38,334 bases of DNA, from contig JAUWBF010000029.1 of the NCBI GenBank assembly GCA_030601755.1, positions 1 to 38,334 on the forward strand. The letters are read 5' to 3'. A program made the position numbers and the translations under genes. Numbering within the stretch: the stretch's first letter is position 1; every line of letters starts with the position of its first letter. Shown one piece after another: positions 26,714-34,789 of the stretch. Under the pieces are notes generated by a model that made no database searches, was not told where the DNA came from, and was given only the letters and a program-made list of their open reading frames with translations. This DNA comes from Verrucomicrobiota bacterium. Its GTDB lineage: Bacteria; Verrucomicrobiota; Verrucomicrobiia; Opitutales; Opitutaceae.

Positions 26714-27361
26714 ATGAACGCCGCCCGGCTCTTTCCGTTGCTCGTCCTTGCTCTCGGCTTGTTCACGCCGGCCGCGCGCGCGGTCACGGTGGGGCAAACC
26801 CAGGACGAAGTGCTCAAGGAGCTTGGCCAGCCCGCCTCCCGCATGGCACTCGGCGATGTCGTGGTTCTCAACTACGAGGGCGGTCGGGTCCGGTTGGAAG
26901 GCGGCAAGGTCGTCGAGGTTGACCCCAAGCTCCGCGGGAAACCCGCCGCCCAATCCTCCACTCCCTCGGAGCAGGCCGTCGTCACCGCGAGGCTTGGGGT
27001 CTGGCAAGTCGACTACGCGTCGGCCCTCAAGCAGGCGCAGGCCTCCAAGGCCAAGGTCTTTCTGTTCTTCACCGGCTCCGACTGGTGCGGCTGGTGCAAG
27101 CGGCTCGAGGCCGAGGTGCTCGCGACCAAACCGTTCAAGGAATTCGCCGCCGAAAACCTCATTTTGGTGAAACTCGATTTTCCGCGTGGTTACCCGCAGT
27201 CGCCGGTCCTTCGGGAGCAAAACGAACGGCTCGCCCGGCGCTATGGCGTGGAGGGCTACCCCACGGTTGTCGTCGTCAACGAGCGTGGCAAGGAACTCGG
27301 TCGCCTCGGCTACCAGCCCGGCGGCCCCGGCCCGTTTCTCAGGCAGCTGCGCAAGCTCTGA
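26714..27361 (+). CDS. Secreted thioredoxin-like protein with BamE/OmlA-like N-terminal domain
   Basis: The 215-residue protein has a signal peptide (MNAARLFPLLVLALGLF, probable cut near residue 23). A small domain follows (about 25-70: VGQTQDEVLKELGQPASRMALGD, then GRVRLEGGKVVEVD) that resembles the SmpA/OmlA/BamE pattern. A thioredoxin fold covers about 95-215, with FFTGSDWCGWCKRLE (active site CGWC) and a cis-Pro in GYPTVVVV. It probably handles disulfides in the periplasm. It begins 27 bases after trpS and may be co-transcribed. The N-terminal domain assignment is tentative. Confidence 0.85.
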   Translation: MNAARLFPLLVLALGLFTPAARAVTVGQTQDEVLKELGQPASRMALGDVVVLNYEGGRVRLEGGKVVEVDPKLRGKPAAQSSTPSEQAVVTARLGVWQVDYASALKQAQASKAKVFLFFTGSDWCGWCKRLEAEVLATKPFKEFAAENLILVKLDFPRGYPQSPVLREQNERLARRYGVEGYPTVVVVNERGKELGRLGYQPGGPGPFLRQLRKL

Positions 27362-27418
27362 GCGTTCGGCCCGGACGTGGCGGGCGCAGGGCGGCATCAT
27401 CTGGAAGTGTTTGGCCGG

Positions 27419-27436
27419 CTGACATTTTCCTAACAA
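27419..27436 (+). promoter_or_regulatory. Candidate OmpR/PhoB-type direct repeat before the first DUF4139 gene
   Basis: CTGACAT at 27419 and CTAACAA at 27430 lie exactly 11 bases apart, separated by TTTC, 53 bases before the ATG. The spacing and core resemble PhoB boxes (CTGTCAT, 4 bases, CTGTCAT). No binding partner is shown by sequence. Confidence 0.4.
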
Positions 27437-27488
27437 CTTGGAGGTGTTAAACCGGTGGTGGATCTGATTGGTTCCGTGGCCTTCCGCC

Positions 27489-29027
27489 ATGAAACCCCTC
27501 CCTATCGCCACTTGGGTCGCGGCCCTGCCGCTACTACTGTCTTCGTCGGCGCTTACCGCGCAGACTTCGCTCACGGTTTATAATCAAAACTTCGCCGTCG
27601 TTAAGGAAACCATCCCGCTGGACCTGACGAAGGGCGTCAACGACGTCACCTTCGACCGGGCCACCCTGCACGTCGAGCCGGACTCGGTCGTGCTGCGCGA
27701 TCCCTCGGGCAAGACCTCGCTGCGCATTCTCGAACAAAGCTATCGTTCCGAGACGGCCTCGCAGGGGCTCATGCTTTCGCTCTTCGAGGGTGGCGAGCTC
27801 GACTTCCTCGTGCGTGACCGCGATGGCGACGAACGCATCGTGCGCGGCAAGGTCATCCGTTCCGGCTACACGCCCAACACCGCCGCGGCCCAGCGCTACG
27901 GCCAGCAGTTCTACCAACGCCAGCTGGCCGTCGGCAACTGGCAGCAGGGAGCAGGTTCGCCGATCATCGAGGTCGACGGACAGCTGCGCTTCTCGCTGCC
28001 CGGCGAGCCGCTCTTTCCGTCCCTGGCCGACGACACCGTGTTGCGACCGATGCTGGCCTGGAGACTCGCCTCCGACCGCAAGGCCCGGTTCGACGCCGAG
28101 CTCGGCTATATCACCGGCGGATTGTCATGGGAATCCGCATACAATCTGGTCTCCGCCGAGAAGGGCGACACGGTCGACATCGTCGGCTGGGTCACGGTCG
28201 ACAACCAGTCCGGCAAAACCTTCTCCGAGGCCCGAGTGAAACTCATGGCCGGCGACGTCAGCAAGCTGCTGCCGGGGGCCGAGGCGAGGGCCAGGGCCGA
28301 CGGCTATGGCGGCATGCTGGCGCTCGATGCCAATGTGAGCGGAAACGTCACCGAAAAGTCCTTCGATGAGTTCCACCTCTATACCCTGCCGCGGCCGGTC
28401 ACGCTGCGCAACCGCGAGACCAAGCAGGTCGAGTTCCTGCGCGCCGATGGCGTGAAGGCGGCCACCATCTACGTTTACAACGGCGCCGATCTCGGCGGAA
28501 ACCGCTACCGCGGGTGGAACGACGAGACCATCCGCAACAACCGCGACTACGGCACCGCTTCGAACCCCAAGGTCTGGGTTTACCGCGAGTTCAAGAACAC
28601 CAAGGAAAACGGCCTCGGCCTGCCGCTGCCCAAGGGCCGCACCCGTTTCTACCGGCAGGACTCGGCTGATGGCGGTCTCGAGTTCACCGGTGAAAACGTC
28701 ATCGACCACACCGCCGAGGGCGAGACCGTGCGCGTCTACACCGGCGACGCCTTTGACATCGTGGGCGAACGCAAGCGCACCGACTACCAGCTCAGCAACC
28801 GCAACGACCAGCTCGAGGAGGAGTTTTCGATCACCCTGCGCAACCGCAAGAAGGAGCCCGTCGAGGTTCGCGTCGCCGAGCGTCTCTACCGCTGGCTCAA
28901 CTGGACGCTGGTCACCAACTCAGACCCCTACGTGAAGACCGACGATCGCAACATCGAGTTTCGCGTCACCCTGCAGCCCGACGAGGAAAAGGTCGTCACC
29001 TATCGCGTTCGCTACGACTGGAAATGA
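27489..29027 (+). CDS. Exported DUF4139-domain protein, copy A
   Basis: The 512-residue protein has a signal peptide (MKPLPIATWVAALPLLL, cut near ALTA at residue 23). The mature protein starts TSLTVYNQNFAVVKETIPLDL. The DUF4139 signature is seen from about residue 205: GGLSWESAYNLV, IVGWVTVDNQSGKTFSEARVKLMAGDV, then YTLPRPVTLRNRETKQVEFL, NGLGLPLPKGRTRFY, and an immunoglobulin-like C-terminus ending VVTYRVRYDWK. Function of the family is unknown; some members are called mucoidy-inhibitor-like. A close paralogue lies at 33191. Its stop overlaps the next gene by four bases. ATG 27489 is chosen over 27468 to give a clean signal peptide. Confidence 0.9.
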   Translation: MKPLPIATWVAALPLLLSSSALTAQTSLTVYNQNFAVVKETIPLDLTKGVNDVTFDRATLHVEPDSVVLRDPSGKTSLRILEQSYRSETASQGLMLSLFEGGELDFLVRDRDGDERIVRGKVIRSGYTPNTAAAQRYGQQFYQRQLAVGNWQQGAGSPIIEVDGQLRFSLPGEPLFPSLADDTVLRPMLAWRLASDRKARFDAELGYITGGLSWESAYNLVSAEKGDTVDIVGWVTVDNQSGKTFSEARVKLMAGDVSKLLPGAEARARADGYGGMLALDANVSGNVTEKSFDEFHLYTLPRPVTLRNRETKQVEFLRADGVKAATIYVYNGADLGGNRYRGWNDETIRNNRDYGTASNPKVWVYREFKNTKENGLGLPLPKGRTRFYRQDSADGGLEFTGENVIDHTAEGETVRVYTGDAFDIVGERKRTDYQLSNRNDQLEEEFSITLRNRKKEPVEVRVAERLYRWLNWTLVTNSDPYVKTDDRNIEFRVTLQPDEEKVVTYRVRYDWK

Positions 29028-31774
29028 AACACCGGGCTCTCGCGGTCCTCTGCCTCGCCATCGCCGGGTTGCCGGCCTGTCGTCCGCCGGAAATCTCCGG
29101 CGGGCGCGCCGCGCCGGCGCTTGGGCATGAACCGGATCGCATCGCGCGCGATCTGCCGGTGGCGGAGACTCTGTCGCCGACAAGCGATACCACCCGTTCC
29201 GAGGCGGGCGTGAGGACGGGACTGACGCTGCATCCGGGACCGATCTATCGGGTCGCCGCCGGTGGCGACGGCACGGTGTGGGGCGCGCGGCACGGACGCG
29301 ATGGGCAGGAACTGGTCTGCTGGGAGAGCGGCGATTGGCGGAGGGTCGACGACCAGGCGTCCTGGCCCCGGCGCGCAACCATCGTTGACATGGCGGCGGA
29401 CCCGATGAATCCGGCGGCGCTCCTGTCGGTGTGGAAACCGACCGGCGACTATGTGCGTGCGCTCCAGATATGGCGTCATGTGGCCGGTGAACCGACGGGT
29501 GTGTTGCTGGGCGAGGTGGAGAATCCGACGGCGGGCTTTGCGAGTGAACGATCGGTGGTGGAACCGCGAGTCACCTTCGATGCGGATGGCGGCGTCTGGT
29601 TTACCTTCAAGGCGCCGCACCTCGTGCATTTCCCGGCGGGGGGAGGGGCGCCGCGGTCATGGGAACTTCCGGCCGGCAAACTGACGGAGCCGCAGAGACG
29701 GCGATACAGCCCGCTCGTCTACACGCCGGAAGTTTCCGGTCGGGGGTGGGTGTGGGCGTTGATTGGCACGACGGACGCAAAACACGCCGACCTGCTGGCG
29801 AAGCCCATGCTGGTCGAGGACGGCCGGTTGCGGCAGGATTATGTTTTGGCGGGACTGCCGGTGGACGCGCAGGTGAGTCTCGTCGCGCGGTCCGTGGATG
29901 GGAAAACCGTCTGGGCCGTGGAAAACGAAGGGCTTTGGGATGTCGACGTGGTCAACGGCACGGCGAGTCGCCGTTCTTCGCCCCCCGGGCAGAGGATCAT
30001 CGACTGGTGCCAGCCGGCCGACGGCCTGGAGGTGGCTCTGGTCACGCCCGGAAGACGCGAGGCCGTGCGCAATGTATCGGAAATATGGATATGCCGTGAC
30101 GGGGAGTGGACGCTGGCGGGTCACACCGGCGGATGGACCTACGCTCCTCGCGGGATGCAAACCCCGGTGGGCGGGTTGCATGACTGGACTTGGTCGGACG
30201 GTCTGCTCATGGCGGCGCGCATGCGCGGGCTGTTCATGATCGACCTGACCGGTGACGACAACGGTTCCGGACGTGTGCGCGTTCCGGATTGGCGCGAGGG
30301 TTTTTATCTGGATCGCGTGTTTCAAATTCTACGCCTGAAGCACGGGGGCTTGATGTTCCAGGGGGAAGGCGGAGTCGTCACGGCTTTGCCCGCCGCGCTG
30401 CGGGGAATATCCGCGGATGAACACCGGGTGAGTGCGTCGGGCGCGGAGATGTTTACGCCTTACGTGCTGCGCGCCACGGATGGACGGCTGTGGCTCGTGC
30501 ACAAACGGCGGGATGGCGGGTCGATGGTCCGTCACTGGGACGGGGGGCGTTGGCACGACTGGCCTTTGCCCGACGAATACGAGTCGCCGTATGCCTACGG
30601 CGGCCTCTGGGTGGATGAACTCGGCCGCGTGGCCTTGTTTCCCAAGAGCAATCTCGACGACCCGGCCTGGGAGCGCGACCCGAATGCCCCGGGTGGTTGG
30701 CGACGCTGGGAGACTGGTTGGCGGTTGATCGAGCACCGTGCCGGCCAGCCGGAGAAGGCCGCCAACGCGTCCACGGTGCGCATCGAAAGCCGTGACCTTC
30801 CCGCGATCTCTTCGGACGGGCGCGCCTTGGTCGGACACAAGGCAGAGCTGCGGCTTTGGGAGCAGGGGGCGTGGCGCGTCTTGGCGACCTATTCGAACTA
30901 TACGCCGCGGTGGCGATGGGGATTTGGCGAGGATGGGCGGCCTTGGACGGTGTTCACGGACAAACACCACGTGTTTGCCGCCGACGGCACGCGGCAGGAA
31001 ACGCCGGCTGCTCGTGTCAACCATCGCAACGCGACGAAAGTCGGGGAGTGGCCGGACTGGCTGTCGAACCAACTTGATTTCGCGCAGGCCAAGTCGGCGC
31101 ATCAGGATGCGGAGGGCGTCTGGTGGGTGTTGCAGGACGGCGAACTGTGGAAGGGTTGGCGTGGAGAGGTGGTGCGTGTCTTTCAGCCGAACGAGGCCTC
31201 ACCGTTTCGCCGGTCCAGCTGGACAACGTTTGTGGCGGTGTATGTCGGTCGACAGGGGGAGCGGTTGTTCGAGTGCAATTCGCTTGTGCTCATTCCCCAG
31301 CTGCCGCCGGTTGGGACACCGCGTTTAAGCTGGGCGAATGGAGAGTCTGCCGCTGATCGCCGTCTGCAGATCGATGTAGACGGATCAAGCCACATGGAGT
31401 GGAGGTTGGACGATGGAGCCTGGCATTTTGGCAAAATCGCTGCACTCGAGCTGCGTGAGCTGGCGGTCGGCTCACACGTGCTGGAGGTGCGTTTTTATAA
31501 CCGGAGATTGGAGCCGGGACCGATCATGCGGGAAACGTTCGAAATCGAATTCGATCAGGGCGCGTATCTCGATGGAATCGTGAGTGCGCTTTATTCACAG
31601 AGCTATGCCGACCGGGCTGCGGCGGTGGCGCGACTGCGCTTGATCGGGCCGAGGGCGTTGCCGGTGGTGAACGCGTTGCTGGCACGTGAGACCGATGAGC
31701 GTCGGCTCTGGTGGCTGCGGGCGGCGGTGCAGGCGATCAATGACGGAGCTGACAAACGCCTGACATCCCCCTGA
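29024..31774 (+). CDS. Large lipoprotein, beta-propeller-like with Ig-like and HEAT-like C-terminus
   Basis: The 916-residue protein has a lipoprotein signal (lipobox LPAC, Cys19). Many W-rich beta repeats follow in the style of two-component-regulator propellers (GDGTVWGARHG, DGGVWFTF, DGKTVWAVENEGLWDV, TDGRLWLVHKRRDGGSM, EGVWWVLQDGELWKGW). A region at about 760-835 resembles the Y_Y_Y Ig-like domain (MEWRLDDGAWHFGK, then LAVGSHVLEVRFYNR). The last ~60 residues look like a HEAT repeat (YADRAAAVARLRLIGPRALPVV). No enzyme motif is seen. It is coupled to DUF4139 copy A by an ATGA overlap. Codon use looks less GC3-biased than its neighbours. It is likely a lipid-anchored binding or sensing protein. 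Confidence 0.75.
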   Translation: MKHRALAVLCLAIAGLPACRPPEISGGRAAPALGHEPDRIARDLPVAETLSPTSDTTRSEAGVRTGLTLHPGPIYRVAAGGDGTVWGARHGRDGQELVCWESGDWRRVDDQASWPRRATIVDMAADPMNPAALLSVWKPTGDYVRALQIWRHVAGEPTGVLLGEVENPTAGFASERSVVEPRVTFDADGGVWFTFKAPHLVHFPAGGGAPRSWELPAGKLTEPQRRRYSPLVYTPEVSGRGWVWALIGTTDAKHADLLAKPMLVEDGRLRQDYVLAGLPVDAQVSLVARSVDGKTVWAVENEGLWDVDVVNGTASRRSSPPGQRIIDWCQPADGLEVALVTPGRREAVRNVSEIWICRDGEWTLAGHTGGWTYAPRGMQTPVGGLHDWTWSDGLLMAARMRGLFMIDLTGDDNGSGRVRVPDWREGFYLDRVFQILRLKHGGLMFQGEGGVVTALPAALRGISADEHRVSASGAEMFTPYVLRATDGRLWLVHKRRDGGSMVRHWDGGRWHDWPLPDEYESPYAYGGLWVDELGRVALFPKSNLDDPAWERDPNAPGGWRRWETGWRLIEHRAGQPEKAANASTVRIESRDLPAISSDGRALVGHKAELRLWEQGAWRVLATYSNYTPRWRWGFGEDGRPWTVFTDKHHVFAADGTRQETPAARVNHRNATKVGEWPDWLSNQLDFAQAKSAHQDAEGVWWVLQDGELWKGWRGEVVRVFQPNEASPFRRSSWTTFVAVYVGRQGERLFECNSLVLIPQLPPVGTPRLSWANGESAADRRLQIDVDGSSHMEWRLDDGAWHFGKIAALELRELAVGSHVLEVRFYNRRLEPGPIMRETFEIEFDQGAYLDGIVSALYSQSYADRAAAVARLRLIGPRALPVVNALLARETDERRLWWLRAAVQAINDGADKRLTSP

Positions 31775-31788
31775 CGCGGCGATGACAA
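31749..31788 (+). promoter_or_regulatory. Four direct repeats at 11-bp period before the VWA gene
   Basis: CTGACA at 31749, CTGACA at 31760, CTGACG at 31771 and ATGACA at 31782 are spaced exactly 11 bases, so TGAC recurs on one helix face. The first two lie inside the end of the lipoprotein gene, the third covers its stop codon, and the last is about 35 bases before the VWA ATG. This is the layout of a tandem PhoB/OmpR-type box. An OmpR-family regulator is encoded 5 kb downstream. Confidence 0.5.
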
Positions 31789-31822
31789 CCGGCGGGGCGT
31801 TTTCTGGTTCAATGGCGGCGTC

Positions 31823-33172
31823 ATGAAAACGCTTCGCCAATTCACCACCGTTCTCGCCGGGCTCTCGTTGCTCGTTCCTCAACTGATCTCCGCCAAGTCC
31901 GTCCCTCCGCCTGCCAGCGAGCCCGTCACGCTGCGGCTCGAGCTCGACCGTCCCGTCCTCCCTGCCGACACCCGCGAGACCGCGATCATCAAGGTCTCCC
32001 TCGACGGCCGCGCCGCGCCCGTCACCAAGCGCGCTCCCGTCAACCTCGCCCTCGTCATCGACAAGTCCGGCTCCATGGGCGGCGAAAAGATCGCCCGCGC
32101 CCGCGACGCCGCCATCGAGGCCGTGCGCCGCCTCGACCGCAACGACCGCGTCACCCTCATCGCCTTCGACAACGACGTGCATACGCTCTACCCCGCCGCC
32201 CCCGTTGGCGACGGCCGCACCATCGAGGCCAGCATCCACGAGATCATCGCCAGCGGCGGCACCAACCTCCACGGCGGCGTCACCGTCGGCGCCGCCCAGC
32301 TTCGCCGCCGCATCGAGGACAACTTCATCCACCGCATTGTCCTCCTCTCCGACGGCCAGGCCAACGTCGGGCCCAGCTCGCCCGACGCCCTCGGCCGCCT
32401 TGGCGCGCAACTCGTGCAGGACGGCATCTCCGTCTCCACCATCGGACTCGGTCTCGGCTTCAACGAAGACCTCATGACCCGCCTCGCCCTGCGCAGCGAT
32501 GGCAACACCTACTTCGCCGAAAACAGCGACGACCTCGCCGGCATCTTCCAACGCGAGCTCGGCGACGTGCTCAGCGTGGTCGCCCGCCGCGTCGTCGTCG
32601 AAATCGAGTTTCCCGAGGGCGCGCGCCCCGTGCGCATCGTCGGCCGCGAGGGCCGCGTCGAGGACCGCCGCGTTGTTGTTGAACTCAACCAGCTCTACGG
32701 CGGGCAGGAAAAATTCGTGCTCATCGAGACCGAGATCGACCCCGCCAAGCCTGCCGCCACCCGTGAGGTCGCCGCCGCCACGCTTCGCTACGAGGATGCC
32801 GCCGACGCCCGCGCCGGCAGTCAGACCGCACGCGTCGCCGCCAGCTTCACCGCCAAGCCCGCCGAGGTCGTCGCCGCCGCCAACAAGCAGGTGCAGGCCG
32901 ACTACGCCGCCAATCTCATGGCCGAGACCAAGGACAAGGTCGTCGTCCTCGTCGACGCCGGTCGCCGCGACGAGGCCGCGAAGGAACTGCGCTCCGTCGG
33001 CTCGCTGCTCAGCTCCATGGCCACCACCTACGACAACTTCGCCGTGCAGGAAGTCGCCGCCCCAGCCGCGCCCGCCGCCGAGAAAGTCGCCACCGGCGGC
33101 CTCAGCAACGCCGAGCGCAAATCCTACCGCGCCGAGGCCCAGCAAACCTACAGCCAGCAAAAAGCCGACTAA
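31823..33172 (+). CDS. Exported von Willebrand factor A domain protein
   Basis: The 449-residue protein has a signal peptide (MKTLRQFTTVLAGLSLLV, cut near ISA at residue 24). A beta-sandwich segment follows, then a VWA domain (about residues 73-245) with an intact metal-ion-dependent adhesion site: DKSGSMG (Asp80, Ser82, Ser84), SGGTNLHGG for the Thr, and VLLSDGQAN for the distal Asp. A C-terminal beta domain (VVVEIEFPEGARPVRIVGREG) and an Ala-rich helical tail follow. It would bind protein ligands through a metal ion in the periplasm or at the surface. It lies 48 bases after the lipoprotein gene and 18 before DUF4139 copy B. Confidence 0.92.
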   Translation: MKTLRQFTTVLAGLSLLVPQLISAKSVPPPASEPVTLRLELDRPVLPADTRETAIIKVSLDGRAAPVTKRAPVNLALVIDKSGSMGGEKIARARDAAIEAVRRLDRNDRVTLIAFDNDVHTLYPAAPVGDGRTIEASIHEIIASGGTNLHGGVTVGAAQLRRRIEDNFIHRIVLLSDGQANVGPSSPDALGRLGAQLVQDGISVSTIGLGLGFNEDLMTRLALRSDGNTYFAENSDDLAGIFQRELGDVLSVVARRVVVEIEFPEGARPVRIVGREGRVEDRRVVVELNQLYGGQEKFVLIETEIDPAKPAATREVAAATLRYEDAADARAGSQTARVAASFTAKPAEVVAAANKQVQADYAANLMAETKDKVVVLVDAGRRDEAAKELRSVGSLLSSMATTYDNFAVQEVAAPAAPAAEKVATGGLSNAERKSYRAEAQQTYSQQKAD

Positions 33173-33190
33173 CCTACGTCCCGCGCTTCC

Positions 33191-34726
33191 ATGTATACAC
33201 ATTCCTCCTTCACGCGACTGCTCGCATCCCTCGCCGCCGGATCCCTCCTCGTCCACGGTCTCTTTGCCGGGACCTCACTTACCGTCTATAATCAGAACTT
33301 CGCTGTCGTGCGTGAGACCGTGCCGCTCGATCTTCAGAAAGGTCTCAACTCGGTCACCTTCGACCGCGCCACCGTTCACCTCGAGCCCGATTCGGTCATG
33401 CTGCGTGATCCCGCCGGCAAGATCGGCCTGCGCATCCTTGAGCAAAGCTATCGCAACGACACCGCCTCGCCCGGTCTGCTCCTGTCGTTGTTCGAGGGCC
33501 GCGAGCTGGACTTCCGCACCGGCGGGGCCGGCGGGCAGCCGGCCATGGTGCGCGGCAAGGTCATCCGCTCCGGCTACACGCCCAACACCGGCGCGGCCCA
33601 GCGCTACGGCGCGCAGTTTTATCAAAGCCAGTTGGCCATGGCCAACTGGCAGTCCGGGGGATCGCCCATCATCGAGGTGGACGGCCAACTACGCTTTTCG
33701 CTGCCCGGCGAACCCGTCTTCCCCTCGCTCGGCGACGACACCATCCTGCGGCCCACGCTGACCTGGACCCTGGCCAGCGATCGCCGGGCGAAGCTCGACG
33801 CCGAACTCGGCTACGTCACCGGCGGCATGTCGTGGCAAGCCGCCTACAATCTCGTCTCGCCCGAGAAAGGCGACACCATCGACCTCGTCGGCTGGGTCAC
33901 CCTCGACAACCAATCCGGTCGCACCTTCGACGACGCCAAAATCAAACTCATGGCGGGCGATGTCGGCAAACTGCAACCCGACTCGCCCCCGTCGCCCATG
34001 CTTGCGCTCGCCGCGCGGGAGTTGAACGCAGGACACGCGGCGCAGGTCACCGAGAAGAGCTTTGACGAATTCCACCTCTACTCGCTCCCGCGTCCCGTCA
34101 CGCTGCGCAACCGCGAGACCAAGCAGGTCGAGTTCCTGCGCGCCACCGGCATCAAGGCCTCCACCATCTACGTTTATAGCGGCGCGGAGCTCGGCCAGTA
34201 TCGCAACAACCGCTGGAGCGACGAGACCATCCGCAACCAACGCGACTATGGCACGCGGTCGAACCCCAAGGTTTGGGTATATCGCGAGTTCAAGAACACC
34301 GAGGCGAACGGTCTCGGCGTGCCCTTGCCGCTGGGGCGCACCCGCTTCTACCGACAGGACGACGCCGATGGCGCGCTGGAATTCACCGGCGAGAACACCA
34401 TCGACCACACTCCGCGCGACGAGGCCGTGCGCGTCTACACCGGCGACGCGTTCGACCTCGTCGGCGAACGCCATCGCACCGACTACAAACTCGAGCGCGG
34501 CGAAGAACAACTGGAGGAAGCCTTCGAGATCCGCGTGCGCAACCGCAAGGCCGAGCCCGTCGAGGTGCGCGTCGCCGAGCGCATGTATCGCTGGTTCAAC
34601 TGGACGATGCTCGAGAACTCCGATCCCTTCGTGAAGGCCGATGACCGCAACATCGAGTTTCGCGTCACCCTCGCGCCCGGCGAAGAAAAGGTCGTCACCT
34701 ACCGCGTGCGCTACGATTGGAAATAA
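33191..34726 (+). CDS. Exported DUF4139-domain protein, copy B
   Basis: The 511-residue protein is a paralogue of the product at 27489; by eye about three quarters of residues are identical, with the same length and no large gaps. The signal peptide (MYTHSSFTRLLASLAAGSLLV) is unrelated to that of copy A. Shared landmarks include TSLTVYNQNFAVV, GKVIRSGYTPNT, GSPIIEVDGQLRFSLPGEP, LVGWVTLDNQSGRTF, RPVTLRNRETKQVEFLRA and VVTYRVRYDWK. The most divergent stretch is around residues 265-285 (PDSPPSPMLALAARELNAGH). The gene follows the VWA gene by 18 bases. The silent-site divergence argues for an old duplication. Confidence 0.9.
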   Translation: MYTHSSFTRLLASLAAGSLLVHGLFAGTSLTVYNQNFAVVRETVPLDLQKGLNSVTFDRATVHLEPDSVMLRDPAGKIGLRILEQSYRNDTASPGLLLSLFEGRELDFRTGGAGGQPAMVRGKVIRSGYTPNTGAAQRYGAQFYQSQLAMANWQSGGSPIIEVDGQLRFSLPGEPVFPSLGDDTILRPTLTWTLASDRRAKLDAELGYVTGGMSWQAAYNLVSPEKGDTIDLVGWVTLDNQSGRTFDDAKIKLMAGDVGKLQPDSPPSPMLALAARELNAGHAAQVTEKSFDEFHLYSLPRPVTLRNRETKQVEFLRATGIKASTIYVYSGAELGQYRNNRWSDETIRNQRDYGTRSNPKVWVYREFKNTEANGLGVPLPLGRTRFYRQDDADGALEFTGENTIDHTPRDEAVRVYTGDAFDLVGERHRTDYKLERGEEQLEEAFEIRVRNRKAEPVEVRVAERMYRWFNWTMLENSDPFVKADDRNIEFRVTLAPGEEKVVTYRVRYDWK

Positions 34727-34738
34727 GCCGCGCCCGCC

Positions 34739-34771
34739 CGCCCGGCGTGTTGCCATCCGCGCCGGGCGTTT
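34739..34771 (+). terminator. Hairpin after DUF4139 copy B
   Basis: CGCCCGGCG (34739-34747) pairs perfectly with CGCCGGGCG (34760-34768) over a 12-base loop, followed by only TTT. A weak terminator or attenuator before the histidine kinase gene is likely. Confidence 0.5.
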
Positions 34772-34789
34772 CACACTGTCGCTTTCCCC

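Noticed and set aside
27489-34726. Recent duplication or gene conversion between the two DUF4139 copies
   Set aside because: Silent sites differ throughout and the signal peptides are unrelated, so the duplication looks old.
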